A stretch of DNA of 64,000 nt. Origin: Nostoc carneum NIES-2107. Its GTDB lineage: Bacteria > Cyanobacteriota > Cyanobacteriia > Cyanobacteriales > Nostocaceae. The translations under genes were made by a program, and so were the position numbers. The notes under the pieces were generated by a model. That model saw nothing but the letters and a program-made list of their open reading frames with translations. It was not told the origin of the DNA and made no database searches. Positions 20,333 through 29,580 of the stretch are shown here, in pieces. Positions within the stretch are counted from its first letter, which is position 1; each line of letters opens with the position of its first letter. The stretch is from NCBI GenBank assembly GCA_002368155.1, contig AP018180.1:2513947-2577946 (forward strand), read 5' to 3'.

Positions 20333-20821
20333 AACAAGCACAGAACTTTAGCGAGAATGTTAGGGAATCTTGAGAAACAAGGGAACAGGGGGAAAGGGGA
20401 AGGGGAAAAGGGGGAAAGGGTTGGTTTTATTCATAACAGGTAGATGCTTTCTAAACATAAAATCAGAGGGTGTAATACCAATTGAATGTGAAAGTTACAC
20501 ATATTTAGATCCCCCTAAATCCCCCTTAAAAAGGGGGACTTTGAGAGTTTTTTTCCGGTTTTAACTCTTAAAAAGAGGGACTTTAAGAGTTTTTTTCCGG
20601 TTTTAACCCTTAGAAAGGTGGACTTTGGGAGTTTTTTTCCGGTTCCCCCCTTTTTAAGGGGAGCCAGCGTTGTGGGCGGGTTTCCCGACTTGAGACGACT
20701 GGCGTGGGCTAGGGGGGATCGAATTCTATACAGTTTCATAAAAAATTCATGTCAGGAGCAATCAGCGGTTGCCATCAGGATGATTATTTTTAGAGTTCCC
20801 GAATCGGGGAATGCAGCAACT
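20333..20821. other. Intergenic region with G-rich tract and 42-bp repeats
   Basis: The gap holds a GGGGAAAAGGGG-type purine tract (20380-20425) and three 42-bp tandem units (20523-20648) inside a GATCCCCCTAAATCCCCC-type cyanobacterial repeat that ends near 20720. No gene is supported. It separates the lipoprotein gene from the hybrid kinase, so cotranscription would have to read through it. Confidence 0.6.
20523..20648. repeat. 42-bp tandem repeat, three units
   Basis: Three consecutive 42-mers of the form (C/T)CCTTAAAAAGGGGGACTT...GAGTTTTTTTCCGGTTTTAA. The arms CCCTT/AAGGG can pair inside each unit. Its length is twice the 21-bp period seen at other loci of this window. It is non-coding. 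Confidence 0.8.
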
Positions 20822-21820
20822 CTAGAGTTTAGCGTTTTTGACAAAGCGATCATCAAGAATGCTAGCAGGGTCAATTGCTGTGGGAATTAATTTGTGTTCT
20901 ACCATGACTTTGACAAGTCCTTTCATCCCATTAACTAAAGCAGGATCGGTTTGGTTGAGCAATTTTTGATTTTCTTCTAGGTTAGGTTGGTGCATTCCTT
21001 TAAAAGCATCAAGAATTTGCTTAGGAGTAACTCCGGTGCGTGGGGCGATTAAAGCCGCAGCCGCCTCCGGATTTTTGTTCAAGTAATCCAAGGCGCGGAA
21101 ACGTTCATTCACCAGAGTTTGAATTGTGGGAGAGTTATTCGTGATCGCATCTTGGCTGACAACTAGGGTATCAACAATTTCACCGGGAATTTGACTACTA
21201 TCAAATAAAAGTTTGGCACCTGCTGCTAGTAATTTGAAGCGTGGCGGCCCAAATGTCACAATGGCATCAACTTTGTCTTCCTTAAAAGCGCGCTCATGCT
21301 GAGAAAAATCCAAGGATACAATTTTGACATCTTTAGGAGATAATCCATTTTTTTCCAGCGCCCTAGCGATAAAGAAAGCACCCAAAGCTGTAGACTCCAC
21401 ACCAACTCGCTTTCCCTTTAAAGCTTTGATATCAGGAATCTCTGGTTTCCCCAGAATCACATCCCCACCATTAGACACATCCATTACCGCAATAATGCGG
21501 AGATTTTTTTGAGTTGCAGCCAGTAGCATTGCCTGATCGATAGATAATCCCGCGCCTTCAATCTCGTGGTTGCGGTATGCCCTGACTTCCTCTGTCCCCG
21601 ATGGATAATCAACCAAACGGATGGGTGTATCTTTGTAGTAATCTAGATGCCGCGCCAAATATAGAGTTTCATATCCCGGCCACATATTCGTGCCAATCCG
21701 TAGCAACGGCACTTTGGGGGTGGGTGTCACGCAATTTGTGAGAGCGATCGCACAAATTAGCCCCATCAAACCGAGTAGCCATCGCCGCAGCTTTTTCACT
21801 TTGCTGAAATGTGTTGTCAT
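20822..21820 (-). CDS. ABC-type substrate-binding lipoprotein (NMT1/SsuA/TauA-like)
   Basis: A 332-residue exported lipoprotein. A basic N-terminus, a hydrophobic stretch and a lipobox ending at Cys30 (LTNC) predict membrane anchoring on the periplasmic side. The mature part has the family features LRIGTNMWPGYETLYLAR, SIDQAMLLAA and KGKRVGVESTALGAFF, typical of nitrate/sulfonate/taurine or aliphatic amine-type binding proteins; the ligand cannot be told. No permease or ATPase gene is adjacent. Instead a hybrid kinase with an external sensor region follows on the same strand, which suggests a sensing rather than uptake role (inference). The ATG at 21820 fits the signal peptide; the frame extends upstream to 21868 without support. 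Confidence 0.85.
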   Translation of the reverse strand: MTTHFSKVKKLRRWLLGLMGLICAIALTNCVTPTPKVPLLRIGTNMWPGYETLYLARHLDYYKDTPIRLVDYPSGTEEVRAYRNHEIEGAGLSIDQAMLLAATQKNLRIIAVMDVSNGGDVILGKPEIPDIKALKGKRVGVESTALGAFFIARALEKNGLSPKDVKIVSLDFSQHERAFKEDKVDAIVTFGPPRFKLLAAGAKLLFDSSQIPGEIVDTLVVSQDAITNNSPTIQTLVNERFRALDYLNKNPEAAAALIAPRTGVTPKQILDAFKGMHQPNLEENQKLLNQTDPALVNGMKGLVKVMVEHKLIPTAIDPASILDDRFVKNAKL

Positions 21821-22258
21821 ACTTTCTACATTAAATTTATCAGTAATGTATGCAACATAGTGGCACAAAATTTACAAAAAGTCGGCGGGAAAGCTACTGT
21901 TTCAAGGGTTGGGATGAAAAGCTGCCGACTTAGGGCATTGGGCATTGGGCATTGGTAGCTTTTCTTATGACGGCAAATCATGTAGAGGCACAACATATTT
22001 TCAAGGGATACCGCTGAATTGATGCGATCGCGTTTCCTTTGGCTTAAGTAAATCTTAGTAAAAATCTGTGTGCTGTGTAACTAAAAGCCGGATTACTTTT
22101 CCCTACAATTCTTTACAACTAATTAGTGAATGATGTATTAAATTATAGCCCTGTATCTACAAGACATTACTTAATTGTAGAGCTTGCTTGCTGTTTTGTG
22201 CCTAGCCCTAACAAAGAATACTTGAATCACACAATTGAGATGATGTGGAGTGTTAACT
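21821..22258. other. Divergent intergenic region
   Basis: A 438-bp region between the divergent lipoprotein and desaturase genes. It must hold both promoters, but I see no confident -35/-10 pair. A short GGGCATTGGGCATT repeat lies at 21933-21952. No gene or RNA is recognised. Confidence 0.5.
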
Positions 22259-23221
22259 ATGCCAAGTGAGATAATTACTCAAACTGAATTATGGGATGAA
22301 AAAACTGAGCAACATCAAAATCCGCAGCAAATTCTCAGTATTGAAGAATTAGGCATTTTAAATGAACGCTCTAACTTGAAAGGGTTAGTGCAACTAATAG
22401 GACATTTAGCAATTATTGGCTGTAGTGGCTATGTTTGGGGTACTAACTTGGGTAATTGGCCCTTAGCCATCCCTGCATTGATTATCTATGGCTTTAGTCT
22501 GGCTTGTATGTTTGCACCTATGCACGAAGCTGGACATAGAACTGCTTTTGCCAACAATCGCTTAAATGATATTGTTGCTTGGTTTGCAGGTGTACTTTCG
22601 TTTTATAACAGCACATTTTATCGTCGTTATCACAAATGGCACCACCGTTATACTCGCGTTCCCGGTAAAGATCCAGAATTAACGGATCTCACACCGCGTA
22701 ACCTGGGTGAATACTTCTTGGTACTTAGCGGTTTACCTTGGTGGTTAGACAAAATCCAAGGACATTATCGCGCTGCAATGGGAAAACTGGATAATTGTCC
22801 ATTTATCCCAGATACAGCAAAAGCTGAGGTGATTCGTTCTACCAGATTACAATTAGCAGTTTATGCAGGTGCGATCGCAGTTTCAATTGCAGTCGGTAAA
22901 CCTTGGTTTTTCATGTATTGGCTGCTACCCCTCATTGTCGGTCAACCGCTGCTGCGTTTTATTTTATTAGGAGAACATACAGGCTGCACCCTTGACGCTA
23001 ACCTGCTAACCAATACGCGCATCACCTTTACACTTTGGCCTGTGCAGTTTTTAATGTGGAATATGCCGCTTCATGCAGTACATCATTTATATCCATCAAT
23101 CCCATTCCATGCCATGCCGCAAGCATATCCCATGTTGAGTGACCATTTTACTCATGTGGATTCAGGTTATATCAAAGTCAACCAATATATTCTGGCTAAC
23201 TTAGGAAAGTTACCTTGCTAA
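22259..23221 (+). CDS. Membrane fatty-acid desaturase-like protein
   Basis: A 320-residue membrane di-iron enzyme. The three histidine boxes are present: HEAGH near residue 92, HKWHH near 130 and HAVHH near 276, with hydrophobic segments between them at about 45-90 and 205-240. Such enzymes introduce double bonds or hydroxyl groups into acyl chains or carotenoid-like substrates using O2. The box spacing is typical of the fatty-acid desaturase superfamily; I cannot assign it to a known acyl desaturase (DesA/B/C/D) or carotenoid hydroxylase. ATG at 22259 is preferred: GGAG stands 8 bases upstream, and the GTG at 22250 overlaps that site. Confidence 0.82.
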   Translation: MPSEIITQTELWDEKTEQHQNPQQILSIEELGILNERSNLKGLVQLIGHLAIIGCSGYVWGTNLGNWPLAIPALIIYGFSLACMFAPMHEAGHRTAFANNRLNDIVAWFAGVLSFYNSTFYRRYHKWHHRYTRVPGKDPELTDLTPRNLGEYFLVLSGLPWWLDKIQGHYRAAMGKLDNCPFIPDTAKAEVIRSTRLQLAVYAGAIAVSIAVGKPWFFMYWLLPLIVGQPLLRFILLGEHTGCTLDANLLTNTRITFTLWPVQFLMWNMPLHAVHHLYPSIPFHAMPQAYPMLSDHFTHVDSGYIKVNQYILANLGKLPC

Positions 23222-23317
23222 ATCTTTTCTACAACTTTTTTAGTAGTCCATAAGCCAGATGAAGTTTCTGGATATGACAGCAAACTTAGAAATAAGTAAG
23301 CGTAAATCATCAGAATC

Positions 23318-23491
23318 ATGACTACTGACAAACCAAATTCCCAAAATATTGCTGCAACTAATTCTCAAAGCGGTGAAAGCAAAAAAGAACTCAATCAAAA
23401 GACTTCGCTTGAATTTTCCGTTAGCCTTGTCTTAGGCGTTTTATTTATTATTCTGGCAGCAGCCACCGCTTATTTCGGATTAGTTCGCTAA
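23318..23491 (+). CDS. Small single-pass membrane protein (57 residues)
   Basis: An ATG-to-TAA frame encodes 57 residues: a polar, Asn/Ser/Gln-rich first half and a C-terminal hydrophobic helix (VSLVLGVLFIILAAATAYFG) ending in LVR. It lies 96 bp after the desaturase gene on the same strand and is followed by a perfect intrinsic terminator at 23513, so it is likely the last gene of that transcript. I do not recognise the family; it could be a small partner of a membrane enzyme or photosynthetic complex, which is only inference. Confidence 0.65.
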   Translation: MTTDKPNSQNIAATNSQSGESKKELNQKTSLEFSVSLVLGVLFIILAAATAYFGLVR

Positions 23492-23512
23492 TGTTTTCGA
23501 TTGATAAAACTT

Positions 23513-23542
23513 AAAAAGCTTGTTATAAAACAAGCTTTTTTT
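23513..23542 (+). terminator. Rho-independent terminator
   Basis: A perfect 12-bp stem AAAAAGCTTGTT / AACAAGCTTTTT with an ATAA loop runs directly into a T-run. It ends the desaturase-small membrane protein transcript. Confidence 0.88.
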
Positions 23543-23564
23543 GTGCTTATTTACTGGAGAAAAG

Positions 23565-23597
23565 TATACTAATTTGAAAAAAGAATGTGACAGATGG
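23565..23597. repeat. MITE family B end fragment
   Basis: TATACTAATTTGAAAAAAGA followed by ATGTGACAG matches the left end of family B elements (ATACCAATTTGAAAAAAGAA and TGCGACAG). The rest of the element is missing. Confidence 0.5.
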
Positions 23598-23652
23598 GTA
23601 ACCGTATTTTTCTTTCTCAATACCCATTACCCATTACCAACCTTCACAGATA

Positions 23653-26600
23653 TTAAAGTTTTGCAAGCAAGGCTAAAGCTTCCTGTAAATCCTTTGTCTT
23701 AAATTCCTCAGAAAAACTGCCGTAAATTTGGGAAAGTATTTGTCGCGCTGGTTCATTCTTACCCTGCTGCTGCCATAAACGCGCCAAACTAATTGTTGTC
23801 CTGAGTTCTAATGACTTAGCACCCTGACGGCGGGAAATATCGAGAGATTGAAGGAAACATTCTTCTACAGATGTGTCTTGCACTGCAGCCTTTGTCTGCT
23901 GCAGTTGCACTCTTAAATGCTCTCCCTTAATTCGATATAACTCCGCTTGCCAGAAACATTCTCCTGTTTTCTGTACTTCACTCAGCGCCTTAGCCACGAC
24001 TACCAGCGCTTCTTCCACTTGCCCTAATTTTCCATAAGCCTCAGATAGCAGCGCTAGAAAATACGGCAGCCAGCCTTGTGTGCCTGTACTTTGGAAAATG
24101 GTTAATCCTTTGCATATCTGGTTAATCCCCTCCTGTGCTTCGCCCAAATGAGCGATCGCCCAACCGCGTAAAATATTTCCCCACCCCAGCCAAAAAGGAA
24201 AACTCTGTTCTTGAGCTAAGGTAATCACTGCATCTGCTAGCTGCAATACAGTTTGTGTTTCTCCCAAAAATTGATAAAGCCAACAGGCGCAAGCGTTAGC
24301 TTGTGTCAAACTGTAGGGATGAGATAGCTGCTTTGCCAGAGCGATCGCTTTTTCGCTGTACTGCATAGCTGCTTCTGGGAAGCCTAACAACCAGACATTC
24401 CAAGAGTCAACTGCTAAACTCGCAACTCCAACATCTTGGCCAGTAATAAATGCGTGGGAGTGATGCAGCTGTGGTTCGTAAAGGGCAATTCCTTGCTCAA
24501 ATTGTTTTCGAGAATTGGCAAATTCTCCTAGCCAGAATAAGTCTAGTCCTACAGCAAAATGAGCTTCCAGTTCTAAACCTCGGTCTTGCTCGGCTATGGC
24601 GATGCTCATCAGTCGCTGCCCATATTCTAGGGAAGTCTGATACCTTGCTTGCCCCGCAGACATGGCCCATAATCCCCTCAGTACCCAAAATAATCTAGGC
24701 GTTTCCCCAATCTGTTCGCAGATTTCTTCACTGCGTTTGTAAGCTAGTTCTACTTCTAAAGCGGCATAACCTTTGGTGGCGACTAAAGCTGTACCCAAGG
24801 TAGTTTGAAAAGCTAATTCTTGCTGATTCCGTTCTGGGGTAACTGGCAGAGTCAAGAGCAATTCCAATCCCTTATGCAGATGTTCTATGGCTTCAAGATT
24901 GGCTGAAGATGCAACTGCTTTTTGACCAGCTAGTTGCCAGTAGTGAATGGCTTGTGCTTTTAATTCTGCTTTTGTGTAGTGATAAGCCAACAGTTCTGGT
25001 TCTGTCTCGACAACTTCCGGAAACTGCTCCTCTAAAACTTGCACAAGTTTCTGGTGATAATTTTTGCGGGTGCTTTTCAGCAATGACTCATAGGCTGCAT
25101 CGTGAATCAGGGAGTGTTTGAACACATAGGATGCTTGCACATTCACTACAATCAGCAAGTTAGCATCAACTAACCGAGTCAGCGAACTATTCAGCGTTAC
25201 TGTATCCAGAGGTGAAACAGCTCTCAGCACCTCATAGCTAAACTTCCGCCCAATAATCGCTGCAATTTGTGCTACTTCTTTAGCTGTGCCTAAGCGATCC
25301 AGCTTAGCCATCAGCAAGTCTTGAATCGTATCAGGAATTGTCACATCATCACTAGCCTCTCCCTCTGTCAGCCATCTCGATTCCACAGCCATTTTAGCCA
25401 TCTCTTCAATAAATAAAGGGATGCGATCGCTTTTTGCCACCATGAGCTTCATGACTAACTCTGGTACAGCTTGGTCGCCTGTTATTTGCTGAATTAGCAG
25501 CTGTGTTTGTGATTCTGATAATTGTTTGATGGTAATTTGGCTAAAATACTCATAATCAGAATTTAACAAGTTAAATCCTGGTCTAGCTGTACACAGTAAC
25601 AACACACGGGACTGTGATGCTTGCTTGGCGATGAGGTTTAGCAGTTCGACTGTAGAAGGATCAACCCAGTGTAAATCTTCAAAAATTAATAAATATGGCT
25701 GTTGGGCAGCAAGCGCCATCACCATAGTTAAGAGAGATTCTAAAGTTTTCTGCTTCTGTAGCTGAGCAGATAAATTCAGTGCTGGGTAACGTTGATCTAA
25801 AGGAATTGATAGCAGATGAGCTAACAGCGGTATTACTAACTCTATTTGACATTCATACTTATGTAATAACTGCTCTAGCTTTGCCAGCTTAATTTCTGGG
25901 GAATCTTTAGTCGCCAGATGCATCTGTCTTTCTAGCAAATCGATGACAGGATAGAGCGCGCTATTTTGGTAATAAGGAGAACAATAGCATTCCCGTAATA
26001 CATAGTCATCGTTGGCAATTCGCTCTTTAAACACCTGCACCAGGCGGGATTTACCTATTCCCGCTTCGCCAGTAATCAATACCACTTGCCCGTTACCAGA
26101 CTGCACCTGCTGCCACAAATGAAGTAGGGTTTCTAGCTCTTGCTCTCTACCAACATAAGGAGTCAGACAGCCTGTAGCCGCTTCTAAACGGTTGTGTACA
26201 TCTTTTTCCTGTTGTACTCGATGCACTTCCATTGGTTGCGGAACACCTTTGAGAGTGTGGTATCCCAAAGATTGGCACTCAAAATAACCTTGAATAATTT
26301 TATAAGTAGCAGCACTGATAACTACTGTATTAACTGGTGCTACAGTCTGGATTCTAGACGCAATATTTGGGGTATCGCCAATAATAGCCATTTGTTCGTG
26401 GGTATCATCGTTACCCATTTCTCCTAATACGGCTCTACCTGTGTGTATACCAATACGTACATCTAGTTTGATATTTTTTTCTGACATTAAGCGAGCATTC
26501 AGTTGCTCCATATCGGCGATAATTCCAAAACCGGCGCGGATTGCTCGTTGGGCATTATCTTCGTAGGCTACTGGATACCCAAAGAATACCATCAGCCCAT

Positions 26601-26910
26601 CTCCGTAACTCTGGGCAATTCTGCCTCCATTGCGGTGAATTGCCTCAGCGCTGAGTTGTCGATAAGCTAAAATTATTTCTCGTAAATCTTCTGGATCGAT
26701 TTGCTTGGATAGTGCCGTAGAACCCACTAAATCGCAAAACATCACTGAGACTTGACGACGTTCAGCTGTAGGGGATTGGGGATATTCCTGTTGTTGATTG
26801 CCTAATTGCTGTTTTATTGGCAGAGAAGTTTCTCCAGAAAGGCGAGTACCGCATTGCATACAAAACTTTGCTGTATCTGGATTTTCAAACAGACAATTAG
26901 GGCAATTCAC
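23653..26910 (-). CDS. Class III nucleotide cyclase fused to AAA ATPase and TPR repeats
   Basis: A 1085-residue soluble regulator. It opens with a zinc ribbon (CPNC at 3-6 and CMQC at 17-20). A class III cyclase domain spans about 50-230: metal-binding Asp residues lie in VMFCDLVGSTAL and SYGDGLMVFFG, and the transition-state Asn and Arg in DTPNIASRIQ, so it may be active and make cAMP or cGMP. An AAA_16-type ATPase follows with Walker A LITGEAGIGKSRL near 283 and a Walker B-like LLIFEDLHWVDPS. The C-terminal ~450 residues are helical TPR-type repeats. The start is GTG with GGAG 8 bases upstream. Similar fusions are found in cyanobacteria and other bacteria; the signal is unknown. It is a single-gene unit. 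Confidence 0.88.
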   Translation of the reverse strand: MNCPNCLFENPDTAKFCMQCGTRLSGETSLPIKQQLGNQQQEYPQSPTAERRQVSVMFCDLVGSTALSKQIDPEDLREIILAYRQLSAEAIHRNGGRIAQSYGDGLMVFFGYPVAYEDNAQRAIRAGFGIIADMEQLNARLMSEKNIKLDVRIGIHTGRAVLGEMGNDDTHEQMAIIGDTPNIASRIQTVAPVNTVVISAATYKIIQGYFECQSLGYHTLKGVPQPMEVHRVQQEKDVHNRLEAATGCLTPYVGREQELETLLHLWQQVQSGNGQVVLITGEAGIGKSRLVQVFKERIANDDYVLRECYCSPYYQNSALYPVIDLLERQMHLATKDSPEIKLAKLEQLLHKYECQIELVIPLLAHLLSIPLDQRYPALNLSAQLQKQKTLESLLTMVMALAAQQPYLLIFEDLHWVDPSTVELLNLIAKQASQSRVLLLCTARPGFNLLNSDYEYFSQITIKQLSESQTQLLIQQITGDQAVPELVMKLMVAKSDRIPLFIEEMAKMAVESRWLTEGEASDDVTIPDTIQDLLMAKLDRLGTAKEVAQIAAIIGRKFSYEVLRAVSPLDTVTLNSSLTRLVDANLLIVVNVQASYVFKHSLIHDAAYESLLKSTRKNYHQKLVQVLEEQFPEVVETEPELLAYHYTKAELKAQAIHYWQLAGQKAVASSANLEAIEHLHKGLELLLTLPVTPERNQQELAFQTTLGTALVATKGYAALEVELAYKRSEEICEQIGETPRLFWVLRGLWAMSAGQARYQTSLEYGQRLMSIAIAEQDRGLELEAHFAVGLDLFWLGEFANSRKQFEQGIALYEPQLHHSHAFITGQDVGVASLAVDSWNVWLLGFPEAAMQYSEKAIALAKQLSHPYSLTQANACACWLYQFLGETQTVLQLADAVITLAQEQSFPFWLGWGNILRGWAIAHLGEAQEGINQICKGLTIFQSTGTQGWLPYFLALLSEAYGKLGQVEEALVVVAKALSEVQKTGECFWQAELYRIKGEHLRVQLQQTKAAVQDTSVEECFLQSLDISRRQGAKSLELRTTISLARLWQQQGKNEPARQILSQIYGSFSEEFKTKDLQEALALLAKL

Positions 26911-27822
26911 TTGCTAACTCCTACTTGCAGATAGATTCCTTTAAAATTTCGAGATATTCAGTGAATAATAATTTTAGATTGTGAATAGCAGCCCTAAACC
27001 CAAAAATTTACGCAAATTTAAGGTTTCAGCGCTAATAGCAATTGGATAAATAATAGCTATAAATAGGTTAAGAACATTTATCTGTACTAATATTGATTTT
27101 TGGCAATTTGTCAGCCAATTTAAAGCTGCAATTCCAGATGAGATTGGGCTTCCGTAATTCCTAATTCGTCATGGCAAATGATGAATTGGGATGGCAATTG
27201 AAAATAAAAATCATAAAACTTTGAATAAAGTAATAAAAGCCTCGGCTCTCAATTTGGCATTTTAAGTTGAGAATTTTTAAGTCAAAAGCTTTAACACCAG
27301 GCATTCTCAACACAATATTGCCTATGGCAATTTAATATGCGTAAAGTACGGCATTAGTCATAAATGTAAAGAAAAATATCTGTTGATGAGAAGCAGGCTA
27401 AATTGTTGAGTTGACTGAAATTTTATGCGTTGCAATACTACAAGGGATAGCATTTTGAACTCAAAACGGGTTTTGGGGAAAAGGTTAAAGGTTTTTTCTT
27501 TCCCTTTTCCCATTCCCCTTTTTCCCTTAACCGACAAGTATTGTTATGTGTTGTGGTTGCAATTCTAGCCAGTTGTTCTCGTCCGTCAAGAGTGCTGTGT
27601 TAATGATGTAGCGGTTACAGCAATCTCACAACTGGCCCACGACAGCAGAAGGAGGGATTTTTGGTACGTCTGTCACACAATCTTCTTTCTGTCGTTCTCT
27701 GTTGTTATCTATTGAAACTCAAGTTTAAATACTTGGGATGCCAAATTGCCAAAAAGAAATCAGGAGTTGCAAGAGATGCCGTAATCTCGCTGCTAAAGCA
27801 TCCTACGTGAACTGATATTCTC
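26911..27822. other. Long intergenic region carrying a MITE, no gene seen
   Basis: About 0.9 kb, AT-rich, without a convincing open frame. It contains the family A element at 27433-27543 and ends at a family B element at 27823. Promoters for the cyclase gene (reverse strand) should lie near 26911-27050, but none can be named with confidence. Confidence 0.5.
27433..27543 (-). mobile_element. MITE family A, copy 3 (111 bp) with imperfect target duplication
   Basis: The right end is the inverse of CAATACTTGTCGGTTAAG; the left end keeps CAATACT but then differs. The inside matches copy 1 in reverse orientation (TTTTGAACTCAAAA and GGGGAAAAGG). Flanks TTATGCGTTG (27423-27432) and TTATGTGTTG (27544-27553) are direct repeats with one mismatch in 10, again a 10-bp target duplication. 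Confidence 0.8.
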
Positions 27823-27922
27823 ATACCAATTTGAAAAAAGAATGCCACAAATTGTAGGGGCAAGGCATTGCCTTGCCCTCTAGAATATATTGATGTGTCG
27901 CAAACATTATTTGAATTGGTAT
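27823..27922 (-). mobile_element. MITE family B, copy 3 (100 bp, intact)
   Basis: Ends are ATACCAATTTGAA and TTGAATTGGTAT; the central stem is GGGCAAGGC-ATT-GCCTTGCCC. This is the best-preserved copy. Any open frame over it (PCPLEYIDVSQTLF-like) is a by-product that recurs in each copy. Confidence 0.88.
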
Positions 27923-27949
27923 TAGACAATGACAACAATTTAAACTCAA

Positions 27950-29008
27950 TTATGTCCAATATAAAATATTGGCGTTGGGAAAACGATTTTGAATTTCTGA
28001 CTCAAAAAACCGTTTCATGGAGTTGTTGGTTTCAGCATCATAAACATACTTAATCCCGCCAAACTTATTGCGTTTGATCCGGCGTTTTTCCTCATCCATG
28101 TCTAATTTGGAGTGCGGATACCAAGATTGCAAAACTTCCTTTGAGCCTGGTGTAAAGCGGTGTGAAATTAGCTCAAAAGTTAATTCACAGTTGTAATCTA
28201 GTGCTTCGCTAATCAAGTCAAATAAGCGACTGTATTGTATCTGCCAATCATCTATAGGCATGATTGGCGCAATTACCAATCCTACCGGATAGCCGCTGTC
28301 AGCTAACTTCCGCAAAGCTTTTAGCCTTGATGCTACAGATGCCGTGCCACCTTCAAATTTACCCGAAATTGGTGCCGCATTGACGCTGATTCGGCATTGA
28401 GTGCGACCATTGTGAGGTAAGTTGAGTAAGCTATCTACCGCGTCAAATTTTGATACCCAGCGTAAATTTGCATTGCTACGAGTACCAAAGTAACGAATAC
28501 ATTCTGCCAAGCTACCTGTTAAATGCTCAATACCTAGCGGGTCAGTATAGCAACTTACCTCATAAGTTGTGAGTTTTTCTGGTTTTTCGTAATTACTTAA
28601 ATTCTCTAATATTTGCGGTAAGTTAGCATAAGTGCGAATTACAGGCGGGCCTGATAAACTACCTGCCAAGTAACAATATTGACAGTGTGCTGGACAACCT
28701 TCAGCAATGTGAAATTGCCAATCAGCAGATGGTGGGATAGGACTCAGCTTAAATTGGCTAGGTGGTGCCGTCACAATTGCAAGGGTACGCTTGGCAATAT
28801 TGTAAGTCTCCCGTTGATTTTCTCCACGCAAGCCAGTCAAGCGATTAGCAGTTAACTCTTTTATAGGCAAGTTAAGTGACTGTATGCGCTCAAAAATCTT
28901 CTGTCCCCAAGGTTCATTTAAAGCAGCAGGAGTAAACATCACTTGTTCAGGTATCCACAACTTTGCTGCTGGTGTTGATGAGTCTGCTTTTGATATCAAG
29001 TCTGTCAT
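27950..29008 (-). CDS. Spore photoproduct lyase-like radical SAM protein
   Basis: A 352-residue radical S-adenosylmethionine enzyme. The [4Fe-4S] cluster motif is CPAHCQYC near residue 111-118 (CX3CX2C, the spacing used by spore photoproduct lyases). Other family-like parts are the YCYLAGSLSGPPVIRTYAN segment, VSCYTDPLGIEH and RISVNAAPISGKFEGGT. In spore formers this enzyme repairs the thymine dimer 'spore photoproduct'. Cyanobacteria make no endospores, so a role in UV-damage repair or in a different radical reaction is inference. ATG at 29008 is used; a TTG four codons upstream is less likely. It is a single gene. Confidence 0.85.
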   Translation of the reverse strand: MTDLISKADSSTPAAKLWIPEQVMFTPAALNEPWGQKIFERIQSLNLPIKELTANRLTGLRGENQRETYNIAKRTLAIVTAPPSQFKLSPIPPSADWQFHIAEGCPAHCQYCYLAGSLSGPPVIRTYANLPQILENLSNYEKPEKLTTYEVSCYTDPLGIEHLTGSLAECIRYFGTRSNANLRWVSKFDAVDSLLNLPHNGRTQCRISVNAAPISGKFEGGTASVASRLKALRKLADSGYPVGLVIAPIMPIDDWQIQYSRLFDLISEALDYNCELTFELISHRFTPGSKEVLQSWYPHSKLDMDEEKRRIKRNKFGGIKYVYDAETNNSMKRFFESEIQNRFPNANILYWT

Positions 29009-29354
29009 AGTATAGTGCAATATCGCTGTGCGTTATCTGTTGTGATTGATATTTGCAATTAGCTATTACGAAGAAGTTAGAGGCGTTCTCTGCTAAAACA
29101 GTTAAACTGCTCTCAATTTAGGAAATGATGAGTAATTTCTGCAACTTATAACAGTGCGGAACTATAGCGAAATTTTCTATTATGCTGTTTGAGCTATTTG
29201 CTGGGGATTTAACAAGATTTTTCTAAAATATCTGGTGATATGTTTAGGTCGCATAACTCTATTCTAAAATCAGAGTTGAGATATTCTCATGCTCAATGAG
29301 CGGATATTACTGGATTCCAGAGTAGTAATTTCCACCCCCACTGACTTGAAAGTA

Positions 29355-29388
29355 GTAGATGCGTTACGCTATCGCTAACGCATCCTAC
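29355..29388. repeat. GTAGATGCGTTA palindrome (empty site of MITE B copy 4)
   Basis: GTAGATGCGTTA and TAACGCATCCTAC flank a nine-base centre. The related palindrome at 31831-31958 has the same outer arms but a family B element in its middle. Confidence 0.65.
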
Positions 29389-29434
29389 GTGAATTTATAA
29401 GATTGAGAACGATATGGTTGGGATGAATTTAAAT

Positions 29435-29512
29435 ATGTCTAAGAAAGCAAGGAAATTTAACTGCTTTAAATCTCTTGATAATGTGGAAATCATTATTCAG
29501 GAACCATGTTAA
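29435..29512 (+). pseudogene. Truncated duplicate of the gene at 32015
   Basis: A 25-codon frame (starts MSKKARKFNCFKSLDNVEII, ends IQEPC then TAA) matches the first 25 codons of the intact gene at 32015 (MSKKERRFKAVKSLDHVEIV, ends IQEPC). The ~45 bp before the ATG are also alike (GATTGAGAA...GGTTGGGAT.AATTTAAAT). After the Cys codon the sequences are unrelated, so this is a 5' fragment left by a duplication or recombination, not a point-mutated gene. Confidence 0.8.
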
Positions 29513-29580
29513 ATGCATTACGGCTTACTGTTACCTCCTGAGAGAAATAATTTCAGAAACCAAAGCGGATTCCTATAATA

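Larger units (their letters stand above)
29009..29580. other. Intergenic region with a palindrome and a truncated gene copy
   Basis: 572 bp. The first part holds presumably the promoter of the radical SAM gene. A GATGCGTTA palindrome is at 29355-29388, and a truncated copy of the small gene at 32015 is at 29435-29512. The rest shows nothing. Confidence 0.55.
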
